This document shows positions 17,054-25,575 of a DNA stretch of 64,000 nt, one piece after another; position 1 is the stretch's first letter; each line of letters begins with the position of its first letter. The notes under the pieces were generated by a model that was given only the letters and a program-made list of their open reading frames with translations, was not told where the DNA came from and made no database searches. Origin of the DNA: Fischerella sp. PCC 9431. GTDB taxonomy: Bacteria > Cyanobacteriota > Cyanobacteriia > Cyanobacteriales > Nostocaceae. The stretch lies in contig NZ_KE650771.1 of NCBI RefSeq assembly GCF_000447295.1, positions 4,168,282-4,232,281 of the forward strand, in the 5' to 3' direction. The position numbers were made by a program, and so were the translations under genes.

Positions 17054-19153
17054 ATGGTCAGCTCTACCCTGATTGCTACAATCTATGTCAACCCCATAAC
17101 GGGGAATGATGCCAATGCTGGGTCACGCTTAGTTCCATATAAAACCCTTACCCGTGCTTTAAAAGCAGCCAAAACTGCAACGATTATTCAGCTTGCACCA
17201 GGTAACTACACCAGTGCTAATGGTGAGATTTTTCCACTGATTGTCCCTGCTGGGGTGATGGTGGTGGGTAACGAAGCCACAAAAGGTCAAGGTATCGTTA
17301 TTTCTGGAAGTGGAGAGTATCAAAGCGAAAGTTTTGGATTGCAAAACATCACACTGCTATTACTCGATAATGCCAGTCTCATGGGTGTGACTGTAACTAA
17401 TTCGATCGCCAAAGGTACTGGTATCTGGATTGAATCTACAGCACCAACTTTAGCTAACAGTAGTTTGATCAAATGTGGACGAGAAGGCGTATTTGTTAGT
17501 GGTACAGCCAAACCAGCGATTCTCGATAATGTATTTGCTGAAAATGCTGCTTCGGGGTTGGTAATGGCACGTAATAGTAAAGGAGAAGTGCTGCGGAATC
17601 TCCTGCAAAAAAATCCCATTGGTCTGGCTATCAGTGACTCTGCCGCTCCCTTGCTTGCAAATAACAAACTATCAGAAAATCAGACTGCGATCGCTCTCTC
17701 TCGTGATGCACGACCCGTACTACGCCAAAATGTCATCGAAAAAAATTCCCAAGGCGGTTTGTTAGTAAACGGTAACGCGATCCCCGATTTGGGTAGCACA
17801 CAAGATCCTGCTGGTAATGTATTTCGCGGCAATTCTGGTTTTGATGTACAAAATGCTACATCAGCAAAATTAGTTTCGGCTGGAAACCTGTTAAATCCTG
17901 TGGGGATCAAGGGTCTGGTAGAGTTGAGTGCAACTGTTGAAAATGCAGCCAAACTAACTTCTGTCAACACGAGTTTCTCTGACATGTCAGGACATTGGGC
18001 AGTTGCTTTTGTAGAAGCTTTGCTAAATAAAGGCTTAATTAGTGGCTTTGGTGATGGTACGTTTAAGCCAGAAGCCGCAATTACTCGCGCTCAGTATGCA
18101 GCTGTGATTGCTAAAACTTTTGAACTACCTCTTAAAAATAAATATAGTAAATTTACTGATGTAAAGCCTGATTTTTGGGCAGCAGCAGCCATCGAACGCG
18201 CCGCTAGCATGGGGTTTATAAGCGGATTTCCTGATAGTACATTTCGACCAGGACAAAATTTAACAAAAATCCAAGCTATTGTATCGCTAGTAAATGGGTT
18301 ACAACTGATTGGTGGTAATCCAAATGTGTTAACCGTGTATCGCGATCGCGCTCAAATACCCAGCTATGCAACTGAGGCTGTAGCCATTGCTACTCAAAAA
18401 CTCCTAGTGGTAAACTATCCGCAAACGGAAATACTCGAACCTTTGCGGGACATCACTCGCGCTGAAGTAGTAGCGTTGATTTATCAAGCGTTAGTGACTA
18501 GCGGTAAGCAAAAACCAATAATTTCTCCTTACATTGTCAATCCAGATGCCGATATTCCTTCATTCACTGATCTTAGAGGACACTGGGCAGAAGGATTTAT
18601 TCGGGCATTAGTGAGTATGAATTTAACCCGTGGTTTTGCTGATGGTAGCTACCAACCGAATCAACCAATGACTCGCGCCCAGTATGCTGCTTTAATCACA
18701 GCAGCTTTTAACCCCACTGCTAAACGTTCCGCACCAGAGTTTACCGACGTACCCAAGAATTTTTGGGCATACAAAGCTATTCAACAAGCAGCACAGGGCG
18801 GGTTTGTAGGTGGTTTTAATGACCGCACCTTCCGCCCCGAACAAAATGTGCAACGGTTACAGGTGATTGTTTCTTTGGTTAACGGACTGAGTTTACCAGC
18901 AGCTAATGCTGATGTATTATCTGGGTTTAGCGATCGCAATAGCATTCCCGATTATGCCCGTACCGCAGTCGCAACCGCGACGTTGCAAAAAATCATCGTC
19001 AATTACCCAGATACTAAACAAATTGCACCAACAAAAGAAGCAACACGGGCAGAAGTCGCAGCAATGGTACACCAAGCATTAGTTGCGATCGGGCGAACTC
19101 CAAATATTAATTCACCATATATTGTTTCTCCTTTTGCAGTGGGGAAAGAGTAA
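17054..19153 (+). CDS. DUF1565 beta-helix protein with four SLH domains
   Basis: This 699-residue protein opens with a DUF1565 domain (YVNPITGNDANAGS, then LAPGNYTSANGEIFPL), followed by parallel-beta-helix repeats to about residue 300. Four S-layer-homology domains follow in two pairs, starting near residues 308 (FSDMSGHWAV), 372 (FTDVKPDFWA), 503 (FTDLRGHWAE) and 567 (FTDVPKNFWA). Each ends with a TRAQYAA- or TKIQAIV-like segment. SLH domains usually bind cell-wall polymers, so a surface role is expected. Oddly, no signal peptide is visible. An in-frame TAA lies five codons before the ATG, so the frame cannot be extended. It shares its N-terminal half with the lipoprotein at 21915-23801. 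Confidence 0.85.
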   Translation: MVSSTLIATIYVNPITGNDANAGSRLVPYKTLTRALKAAKTATIIQLAPGNYTSANGEIFPLIVPAGVMVVGNEATKGQGIVISGSGEYQSESFGLQNITLLLLDNASLMGVTVTNSIAKGTGIWIESTAPTLANSSLIKCGREGVFVSGTAKPAILDNVFAENAASGLVMARNSKGEVLRNLLQKNPIGLAISDSAAPLLANNKLSENQTAIALSRDARPVLRQNVIEKNSQGGLLVNGNAIPDLGSTQDPAGNVFRGNSGFDVQNATSAKLVSAGNLLNPVGIKGLVELSATVENAAKLTSVNTSFSDMSGHWAVAFVEALLNKGLISGFGDGTFKPEAAITRAQYAAVIAKTFELPLKNKYSKFTDVKPDFWAAAAIERAASMGFISGFPDSTFRPGQNLTKIQAIVSLVNGLQLIGGNPNVLTVYRDRAQIPSYATEAVAIATQKLLVVNYPQTEILEPLRDITRAEVVALIYQALVTSGKQKPIISPYIVNPDADIPSFTDLRGHWAEGFIRALVSMNLTRGFADGSYQPNQPMTRAQYAALITAAFNPTAKRSAPEFTDVPKNFWAYKAIQQAAQGGFVGGFNDRTFRPEQNVQRLQVIVSLVNGLSLPAANADVLSGFSDRNSIPDYARTAVATATLQKIIVNYPDTKQIAPTKEATRAEVAAMVHQALVAIGRTPNINSPYIVSPFAVGKE

Positions 19154-19375
19154 AATGGAAAACACTCTTTATATTGCTAAAGCATTACCCTTATCCCCAA
19201 GGGAAACCCTATTTTCCCCAATCCCCGATTCCTGATCCCCTTACTCTACAAGAAGCCGCTTGCGCGTCTACAAAGTAGCGTCTCCGTTAGGAGAATCCCC
19301 GATCTCCCTAACAGTCTTCACAACAAAAAAGCTTATTTAAAACAATCTAAAAAACAGTAGCAAGAAGCTAGCCAT

Positions 19376-20137
19376 ATGCAACGGGAGCAAAATTTAGCCC
19401 TATTGCCTCAAACCGAAATTCCACCTTTTACACCAAGTTTGGGAACATCTGCCGACTTGGCAATAGCCTTATTGGTTCACTATAGTTTTGATCTCAGTGG
19501 CTATCAAGCCAGTGAACTAGTGTATCGTTGGCAACAGCAATACTCTGATAGCTGGTTACATATGGCAGTGATTGAAGCACTGTATCAAGGGCGTTATAAA
19601 GCGATATCAGTGCAGCAAATATTAACACTTTGGCAACGACGGGGACAGGCTGTCTTTCATTTCAATATGGAATTTGAACGCCTAATTTGCAGCAAGTTCC
19701 CCGAAAGCTTAACAACAGTACCAACATGGTCTCAATTTTCTGCTTACCACAACCCTCGTGCTGATGAAGTGAAAAAGGAAAACGTGGAGACAGGGAGATA
19801 CGGTGACGCAAGGACGCGGGGACACGGAGGACATGGGGGACAAGGGGGACACGGGGACATGGGGACACAGGGACATGAGGACACGGAGAAATATCTTGAT
19901 AATTTCTCCGCGTCTCCCACTCACAGCATCACCCCATCTTCTTCCCTCCCCGCGACTCCTACTCCTAAACCACAACGAAAGCTGCTTCCAGCTACTGTCA
20001 ATAATTCTCCGATTGAGCAATTTACTCCCCAAACAAGCGATCGCTCTCAGTCATTTACCTCAAAATTGAAAGCGATGTCTAATCACAAGCTACTAAGTGT
20101 CTATGCTCAAGAGACAATAAATAATGAAATACCTTAA
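19376..20137 (+). CDS. Hypothetical protein with an in-frame repeat-derived insertion
   Basis: This 253-residue protein has a conserved-looking N-terminal domain (about 15-125; LVHYSFDLSGYQASELVYRW, then EALYQGRYKAISVQQILTLW) that I recognise only as a cyanobacterial protein of unknown function. Residues about 140-180 are encoded by a GGGGACA-type low-complexity block and read as TRGHGGHGGQGGHGD. That block is followed by a Ser/Thr/Pro-rich stretch. The C-terminal tail (FTSKLKAMSNHKLLSVYAQETI) looks like normal coding sequence again. The insertion is in frame, so the protein may still be made. It follows the SLH gene on the same strand at 222 bases. Confidence 0.65.
   Translation: MQREQNLALLPQTEIPPFTPSLGTSADLAIALLVHYSFDLSGYQASELVYRWQQQYSDSWLHMAVIEALYQGRYKAISVQQILTLWQRRGQAVFHFNMEFERLICSKFPESLTTVPTWSQFSAYHNPRADEVKKENVETGRYGDARTRGHGGHGGQGGHGDMGTQGHEDTEKYLDNFSASPTHSITPSSSLPATPTPKPQRKLLPATVNNSPIEQFTPQTSDRSQSFTSKLKAMSNHKLLSVYAQETINNEIP
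19796..19918. repeat. Palindromic/low-complexity repeat inside a coding sequence
   Basis: A run of GGGGACACGGAGGACATGGGG-type units ends in an inverted repeat. One arm is AGGACACGGAGAAAT (19878-19892) and the other ATTTCTCCGCGTCTCC (19902-19917). Related units occur in intergenic DNA near 31190-31250 and inside ppc at 61232-61292. Confidence 0.75.
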
Positions 20138-20277
20138 AAATCTAAATATAAATTAAATAATAATCAACGCGATCGCATGATTGTGATTTTGAATTTTGTG
20201 ATTAATCATTAAGTCTTTCATGTAACAGGGGCGACAGAAAAACACCCTGGTTGAAGTCGCCCTTCAAACAAAGGTAG

Positions 20278-21510
20278 TTATAGATCAACCATTAAACTGT
20301 GAATACGCTGATATTCACGTATCATAATGGCATTTTTTAACTCTATTTGAGAAAGAGCAGAGTCGGGAAACTCAGTCGGTGAATAACGAGGCTGATACCA
20401 ACTTTGACTTTCAAAGTGACTTTGTAGCTTTTGCTCTTTAAAACGACGACCATGTCGGGCATAGATTTCATTACGCATCAGCGTTAATTCCTTCCCACTA
20501 AAACCCTTGAGATCTGCCGAAGTGAGCAATCGCTGTTGGAATAAAGGCTTCGATGTTGCAGCCAATACCTGAGATTGAGGTAATGGTGGTTCAGTTTGAT
20601 TTTGATTAGCCTGATTCTTAGCTGGTTGTGAATTAGCCTTTGATTTAATAAGTTTAGGAAGAGATTTAGACAGTGGAGATTCAGTTTGACTCAGGGTAGA
20701 CTTTTTAGCTGGTTGCGAAGTCGTCTGCGATTCGTTCTCCTCAGATGGCTCAAGTGCTGTGAAGCTTGACTCTGGGAGTTCGATTTCCGGTTTACTGATG
20801 TTTATTTTTTCTAAAGCATTGGTGCTGTATGCAGAAATATTAGTAGCATATTTCTGTACAGTTTTATGCTGCTTAGTATTAGCTGAGGCAAATTGATCTG
20901 ATATAACAGACCAACAGGAAGCTCCTCCAACAGCAAATCCTCCAGCAAACATCATTGAAGCTAGTCCTACTTTAGAACTTAAGCCGACAGTTGATGATCG
21001 ACTGGGCATTTTTGTCTTTAGCCTGGAGTGTGGTGAGGATGTCCGGGATTCTCGAGTGTAGTGGTCAATCTCATCCAGATTTTCATCATCCAAAAATATA
21101 TAAGAAATTGTATCCAGCAATTTCTCCTGCTTCACAGGTTTATAGACTGAGTTTTCTTGGGTAGATTGTGTTGTTGACTCAGTAGATTCGTAAAGGGGAT
21201 AGCGTTGAATTGGATATATTGGCAGTTCAGCAGATCTACCACAGGAGTTTGGTTTGATAAAGTCTGCTCTTGGTACAACAACTCTTTGAATCAAGGTAGT
21301 TTGCTGGAAAATTTCTTGTTGTTGTTTTTCTGACTCAGGTTTATTTAGATCTGGTTGAGTTTCTACAGACTGGAGATTAATGATTTCGGGATCATTTTCT
21401 CCTAATGGGAGTGAGAGTAGGTTAGGGATGCTAAAAAATTCCTCCTGTTGTGTATCATCAGGTTCGTTGCAGTTCGTTTCGTTGAAAGTGGTCCTTTTGC
21501 AAGTATCCAT
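20278..21510 (-). CDS. YARHG-domain membrane protein
   Basis: This 410-residue protein has a long polar, Gln/Glu/Ser-rich N-terminal region, one membrane segment near residues 178-200 (VGLASMMFAGGFAVGGASCW), and a second low-complexity linker. It ends in a YARHG domain at about 335-405 (LTLMRNEIYARHGRRF, then FESQSWYQPRYSP). YARHG domains are found in extracytoplasmic parts of bacterial proteins and have no firm biochemical role. The layout suggests a bitopic envelope protein with the C-terminus outside. It lies beside beta-helix surface proteins, supporting an envelope role without proving it. Confidence 0.8.
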   Translation of the reverse strand: MDTCKRTTFNETNCNEPDDTQQEEFFSIPNLLSLPLGENDPEIINLQSVETQPDLNKPESEKQQQEIFQQTTLIQRVVVPRADFIKPNSCGRSAELPIYPIQRYPLYESTESTTQSTQENSVYKPVKQEKLLDTISYIFLDDENLDEIDHYTRESRTSSPHSRLKTKMPSRSSTVGLSSKVGLASMMFAGGFAVGGASCWSVISDQFASANTKQHKTVQKYATNISAYSTNALEKINISKPEIELPESSFTALEPSEENESQTTSQPAKKSTLSQTESPLSKSLPKLIKSKANSQPAKNQANQNQTEPPLPQSQVLAATSKPLFQQRLLTSADLKGFSGKELTLMRNEIYARHGRRFKEQKLQSHFESQSWYQPRYSPTEFPDSALSQIELKNAIMIREYQRIHSLMVDL

Positions 21511-21914
21511 GTTGCTGTTGAGAGTCTAGGTGGTTGTCTATGCTGCAAGTGCAAGAGGTGTTGGTGGAAGGATTTCCACACTAGTGTTTCTCACTAAAAG
21601 TACTAGGAAAAAGATGTTACTGTTATGGTTTTTACGATGAAGTCTTTCTATCTTCTCAATCTACTGTGGAATTATGCAACTGTTTGACAATCAATTTTGA
21701 CACAATTTTCTATACTCGCTTGAAAATAGCAACCGTGAATAAATGCCCAAAAGGTACTATTCTTAAGGGTTGAGAGGCAATTGTTAAATTTTTATTAAAG
21801 AAATCAGTGTCTTAAAAATAGGGATCGGGGATTGGTGACACGGGGGGCAAGGGAAGGGAGACAAGGGAGAGAATAAACACCAATGCCCAATGCCCAATAC
21901 CCCATGCCCTAGCT
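21511..21914. other. Intergenic region with composite low-complexity repeat
   Basis: The left half is the AT-rich leader of the YARHG gene with no clear motif. Positions 21815-21910 hold the GGGGATTGG/GGGAGACAAGGGAGAG block followed by ATGCCCAATGCCCAAT copies. No gene is seen. Confidence 0.6.
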
Positions 21915-23801
21915 CTAGTATCCAATTGGCTCAATCACAGTTTTCAAACCATTATTGTTAAGAATAGCTAACATTTGCTCGGCGTTATACCGATTGCTAA
22001 ACACTCCTGCTTGCATAACTGCCTTACCTTCCCAGAAAGTTGGAAAAGCACCGGGGGCAAGAAATCTTACTAACTCTTGATCTCTTTGAGTTTGTACTTC
22101 TGCTATCACTCGGTAGCGCGTACTAAGTGAACCACCAACATAGGCTGTAGTTAGAGGATTTTCGGTTACTGGTAGTTGATTATTGACAGGAACATTATTG
22201 CTAGGAAGAACTGGAGGTTGCTGCACTGCGGTTTTGACTGATGTGGGTGTGACTGGATTAACTGGAGATTGAGGTTGAGGTGCAACAAATTCGACAGTAT
22301 TTGGTGCTACCTGTACATAATTGATTTGTGGTGTACTTGCTTGTTGCCAACCCGTAGCTGTTTGTTTAGCTGCCAAACTGCTAGGAATAGGAAATCCCCC
22401 AGTGTTTCTTGAGGTTGGTGGTTTTGGTTGGCTAGAAGTGGTTGGTTGTATGGGCTGCTTTGGCTTGGTAACAGTGGCGATAACTTTAGAAGTTGAATTA
22501 GCTGGTTGTAGTGGTAGTAGTTGATTGTTTAATGGTCTAGAAGCCCTGTTAACAGGAGAAGATGCAACAACAGCCGGGGGAGGGGGAGATAGTGAAGGCT
22601 GAGAAGATTCGAGAACCGGAAGAGGCGGTAATTTTCGTGTGGAAGTAGCTGTAGCGGTTACGTTGTTTGTAGAGACACTGGGGGCAGAAAAGGTGATTTC
22701 TTGATTTACTGGTGTTTGCCGGGTGCTATTTGTGCTAGGAGGAGGGGATGGTAAATTTTGAGCGATCGCACCTGTTGTACCACTGGTATTGACATTACCA
22801 GCAATGCGATCGCTAGCGATCATGTTCCCATAAGCGGTAATCATCTGCTTGGTAGCACTAGCATTGATATCATAGCGACCATTATTGCGAAACTGATTAC
22901 CACCAGCTTCAGAAGTGTTACCTACATCTGGTTGTGCTTGGGCTAATATTACCAACCCATCCTCTTGATTTCCCTCAATCACGTTATTCCGCAAAATGGG
23001 TCGAGAAGAAGCTTGGACAATGATTCCACTTCTATTGTTGATAATTTGATTACCTACCACCAGAGGATGAGCTTTTTGGGCAATGTTGATCCCAAAGCCT
23101 GTTTCTTGAAACACATTCTCTCGTATTTCTGCACCAGAGGTATCAGTAACTGTTATCCCATTAGCACTGTTGCGAGCAAAGAGATTGTTGCGGATGATCG
23201 GTGCAGTGTTAGCAGTTACAGTAATTCCATCTTGAGTATTACCAACAAATGTGTTCTCTGCAACGGTAAAATTGTTGGACTCGATCCATAAACCGTAACC
23301 ACCTGGGTTGGAGTTTGTCACCGTTACCCCTGCTAGTTTTGCTCCTTTGGCACTAACAATAGCGACATTTTTACTACCAAAACTTCGACTAAGGTAATCA
23401 CCGCCTCCACTGATGATGATGCCACGACCTTTGCTAGTAACATCTCCTTGCATGGTAACGCTGGGTTTGAGTATCAATGGAAACACTTCTCCTATCTCAG
23501 CGCTGTAAGTTCCCTTAGCGAGCATAATCACAGTGTTGGGGGTAGCTACTCGCAAAGCTTGGGTGATAGTTTTCAAAGGACTACTTTCACTCCCGTTTCC
23601 TTGCTTGTCATTTCCGACACTTGGGTTGACAAACAACACATTTACCTGAGAGATTGTTTTCTCAGTATGGTGTATCTGCTTTTGTGGTGGAGATGTCTGA
23701 GCGATAGCAGTATCAAAATAACAGCTAGTAAGCATCAGACTTGCAACTCCTATACCAGCAGCGTTCAAAAACAAACGCACGGAATGATAAATAAAAGGCA
23801 T
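21915..23801 (-). CDS. DUF1565 beta-helix lipoprotein with C-terminal SPOR-like region
   Basis: This 628-residue protein starts at MPFIYHSVRLF; a reading 42 residues longer is possible but looks non-coding. The signal peptide ends in a lipobox-like LTSC near residue 26, suggesting a lipoprotein, with AIAQ just after as an alternative signal-peptidase I site. A DUF1565 domain (FVNPSVGNDKQGNGSESSPL) and beta-helix repeats (NTAPIIRNNLFARNSANG) run to about residue 300. A long Pro/Ser/Thr linker follows. The last 65 residues (VMQAGVFSNRYNAEQMLAIL) look like the fold used by SPOR domains, which can bind septal peptidoglycan. Its N-terminal half is paralogous to the SLH protein at 17054. Confidence 0.83.
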   Translation of the reverse strand: MPFIYHSVRLFLNAAGIGVASLMLTSCYFDTAIAQTSPPQKQIHHTEKTISQVNVLFVNPSVGNDKQGNGSESSPLKTITQALRVATPNTVIMLAKGTYSAEIGEVFPLILKPSVTMQGDVTSKGRGIIISGGGDYLSRSFGSKNVAIVSAKGAKLAGVTVTNSNPGGYGLWIESNNFTVAENTFVGNTQDGITVTANTAPIIRNNLFARNSANGITVTDTSGAEIRENVFQETGFGINIAQKAHPLVVGNQIINNRSGIIVQASSRPILRNNVIEGNQEDGLVILAQAQPDVGNTSEAGGNQFRNNGRYDINASATKQMITAYGNMIASDRIAGNVNTSGTTGAIAQNLPSPPPSTNSTRQTPVNQEITFSAPSVSTNNVTATATSTRKLPPLPVLESSQPSLSPPPPAVVASSPVNRASRPLNNQLLPLQPANSTSKVIATVTKPKQPIQPTTSSQPKPPTSRNTGGFPIPSSLAAKQTATGWQQASTPQINYVQVAPNTVEFVAPQPQSPVNPVTPTSVKTAVQQPPVLPSNNVPVNNQLPVTENPLTTAYVGGSLSTRYRVIAEVQTQRDQELVRFLAPGAFPTFWEGKAVMQAGVFSNRYNAEQMLAILNNNGLKTVIEPIGY

Positions 23802-24207
23802 TGTCACTTCTAAGTACGTATGTGAATTATGCTTTTGATTTATCTTATGTGCTGTTAGAACGTCAGCCTGACAAGACTTAGAAACAACGAGGGGGAAATT
23901 CACTTTTTCTGCACTCCTTACAACCAATTAGCAATTTTTATACTCTCTAAATTGCAAAAATGTCGATGATATCACTCACATATGGAAACGGGGAACGGGG
24001 ATCGGGGACAAGGGGGAGCAGGGAGCAAAGAGCAGGGAGACAAAGGAGAATAATCAATCCCCAATCCCCAATGCCCGATCCCTTCACTCTAGGAGTAGAG
24101 GTTATAGTAAAAATATTTTATAATTCCTATTTTCCAAATCTTTATCTCGAATCTCAAATTTTTAATTAAAGAAACAATATTATATATATGAAAAAATTAT
24201 TGCAACT
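23802..24207. other. Divergent intergenic region with low-complexity block
   Basis: This stretch lies between the divergent lipoprotein and thiE genes. It holds a GGGGAACGGGGATCGGGGA / GGGAGACAAAGGAG block with CCCAATCCCCAATGCCC (23985-24085). I looked for a TPP riboswitch ahead of thiE and did not recognise one. Confidence 0.6.
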
Positions 24208-25353
24208 ATGAAAGGGACTGACTGTTACGATCAAAACACTAATGGGATTGTTGTAATGGTCGAGCCATACAGCCAAAAAGAGCAAGTAAGTCAAGTTATT
24301 TGTCGCATCTTAGATGCAAATTTAGATCGTGCGCGTGAAGGTTTGCGGATTATTGAGGAATGGTGTCGCTTTGGCTTAAATAATACCCAGTTAACTGGGG
24401 AATGCAAGCGAATGCGTCAAGAATTAGCAAGCTGGCACACTGCTGATTTAAGGGCGGCTCGAGATACACTGGGTGATCCTGGTACTGAATTAACTCATCC
24501 CCAGGAAGAACAACGCGCTAGTATCAAATCTTTGCTGCAAGCTAACTTCTGTCGAGTAGAAGAAGCTATGCGGGTGCTGGAAGAATATGGCAAGCTTTAT
24601 CACCCAAATATGGGGAAAGCTTTTAAGCAAATGCGTTACCGGGTTTATACTCTAGAAAGTAATTTGATGGGTTATCAACGACATCAGTTACTTGTGCGAT
24701 CGCATTTGTATCTTGTTACCTCCCCTAGTGACAAAATCCTAGATACAGTCGAAGCTGCTCTCAAGGGAGGATTAACTTTAGTACAGTATCGTGATAAGAA
24801 AGTTGATGATGCTGCGCGTCTCCAACAAGCTCAAAAATTACGGCAGTTATGCCATACCTACAACGCCATTTTTATTATCAATGACCGGGTAGATATAGCT
24901 TTGGCTGTTGATGCAGACGGAGTACACCTGGGACAGCAAGATATGCCCATTGCCATGGCCCGACAATTGCTGGGGCCTCATCGCTTGATTGGTCGTTCTA
25001 CCACAAATTCTGAAGAAATGCAACGGGCTGTCAAAGAAGGAGCAGATTATATTGGTGTTGGGCCTGTTTATGAAACTCCTACAAAAGAGGGTAAGCCTGC
25101 TGCTGGTTTAGAATATGTTCGTTACGTTGCGAAAAATTGTTCTATCCCTTGGTTTGCTATTGGCGGTATCGATCCAAACAACATCAATGATGTGATTGAT
25201 GCTGGGGCGAAGCGTGTAGCAGTAGTGCGTGGCATCATGCAAGCCGAACAACCTACTTTAGTGACACAATATTTTCTATCGCAGCTGAATCGTATTCAAC
25301 CAGATCCTGAGAATTCCTATGTCGAATCAAATTACTATCCAGATCAATGGTGA
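24208..25353 (+). CDS. thiE: Thiamine phosphate synthase with N-terminal ThiD2-type domain
   Basis: This 381-residue protein makes thiamine phosphate from HMP-diphosphate and thiazole phosphate in the cytoplasm. Residues 20-165 match the ThiD2-type domain (LDANLDRAREGLRIIEEW, then VEEAMRVLEEYGKLYHP). Residues 170-370 are ThiE proper, with LVQYRDK, INDRVDIALAVDADGVHLGQ, GRSTTNSEE, GVGPVYETPTK and AIGGI. Stand-alone ThiD2 proteins have been linked to HMP-phosphate kinase activity, so the fusion could be bifunctional; that is inference. The start is uncertain: a second ATG at 24256 (MVEPYSQ) is also credible. The 3' end overlaps thiS by 35 bases, so the two are translated together. Confidence 0.92.
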   Translation: MKGTDCYDQNTNGIVVMVEPYSQKEQVSQVICRILDANLDRAREGLRIIEEWCRFGLNNTQLTGECKRMRQELASWHTADLRAARDTLGDPGTELTHPQEEQRASIKSLLQANFCRVEEAMRVLEEYGKLYHPNMGKAFKQMRYRVYTLESNLMGYQRHQLLVRSHLYLVTSPSDKILDTVEAALKGGLTLVQYRDKKVDDAARLQQAQKLRQLCHTYNAIFIINDRVDIALAVDADGVHLGQQDMPIAMARQLLGPHRLIGRSTTNSEEMQRAVKEGADYIGVGPVYETPTKEGKPAAGLEYVRYVAKNCSIPWFAIGGIDPNNINDVIDAGAKRVAVVRGIMQAEQPTLVTQYFLSQLNRIQPDPENSYVESNYYPDQW

Positions 25354-25531
25354 ACCTCGTAGCTGCTTACCTCAAATTATTCTACCTGAATTACTTCAAC
25401 AATTAGGGTTTAATCCTCGCTTGGTGGCAGTAGAATACAACGGTGAAATTTTACACCGTCAGTATTGGCAGGAAACAAAAGTACAGCAAGGCGATCGCTT
25501 AGAAATTGTCACTATTGTTGGTGGCGGTTAA
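25319..25531 (+). CDS. thiS: Sulfur carrier protein ThiS
   Basis: This 70-residue ubiquitin-like sulfur carrier is used in thiazole synthesis. It has the expected length, a beta-grasp pattern (ITIQINGEPRS, VAVEYNGEI) and the essential C-terminal glycines, ending IVGGG, where ThiF-type adenylation and thiocarboxylation occur. The start codon lies inside the 3' end of thiE in another frame, giving translational coupling. ThiG, the thiazole synthase, is not in this window. Confidence 0.93.
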   Translation: MSNQITIQINGEPRSCLPQIILPELLQQLGFNPRLVAVEYNGEILHRQYWQETKVQQGDRLEIVTIVGGG

Positions 25532-25575
25532 GGGACAATAACAGTTTAGTTAGTACAAAGGTGGGGTAGTTCACC

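Noticed and set aside
24086-24207. Possible TPP riboswitch before thiE
   Set aside because: No THI-box sequence or expected stems could be recognised in the short AT-rich leader.
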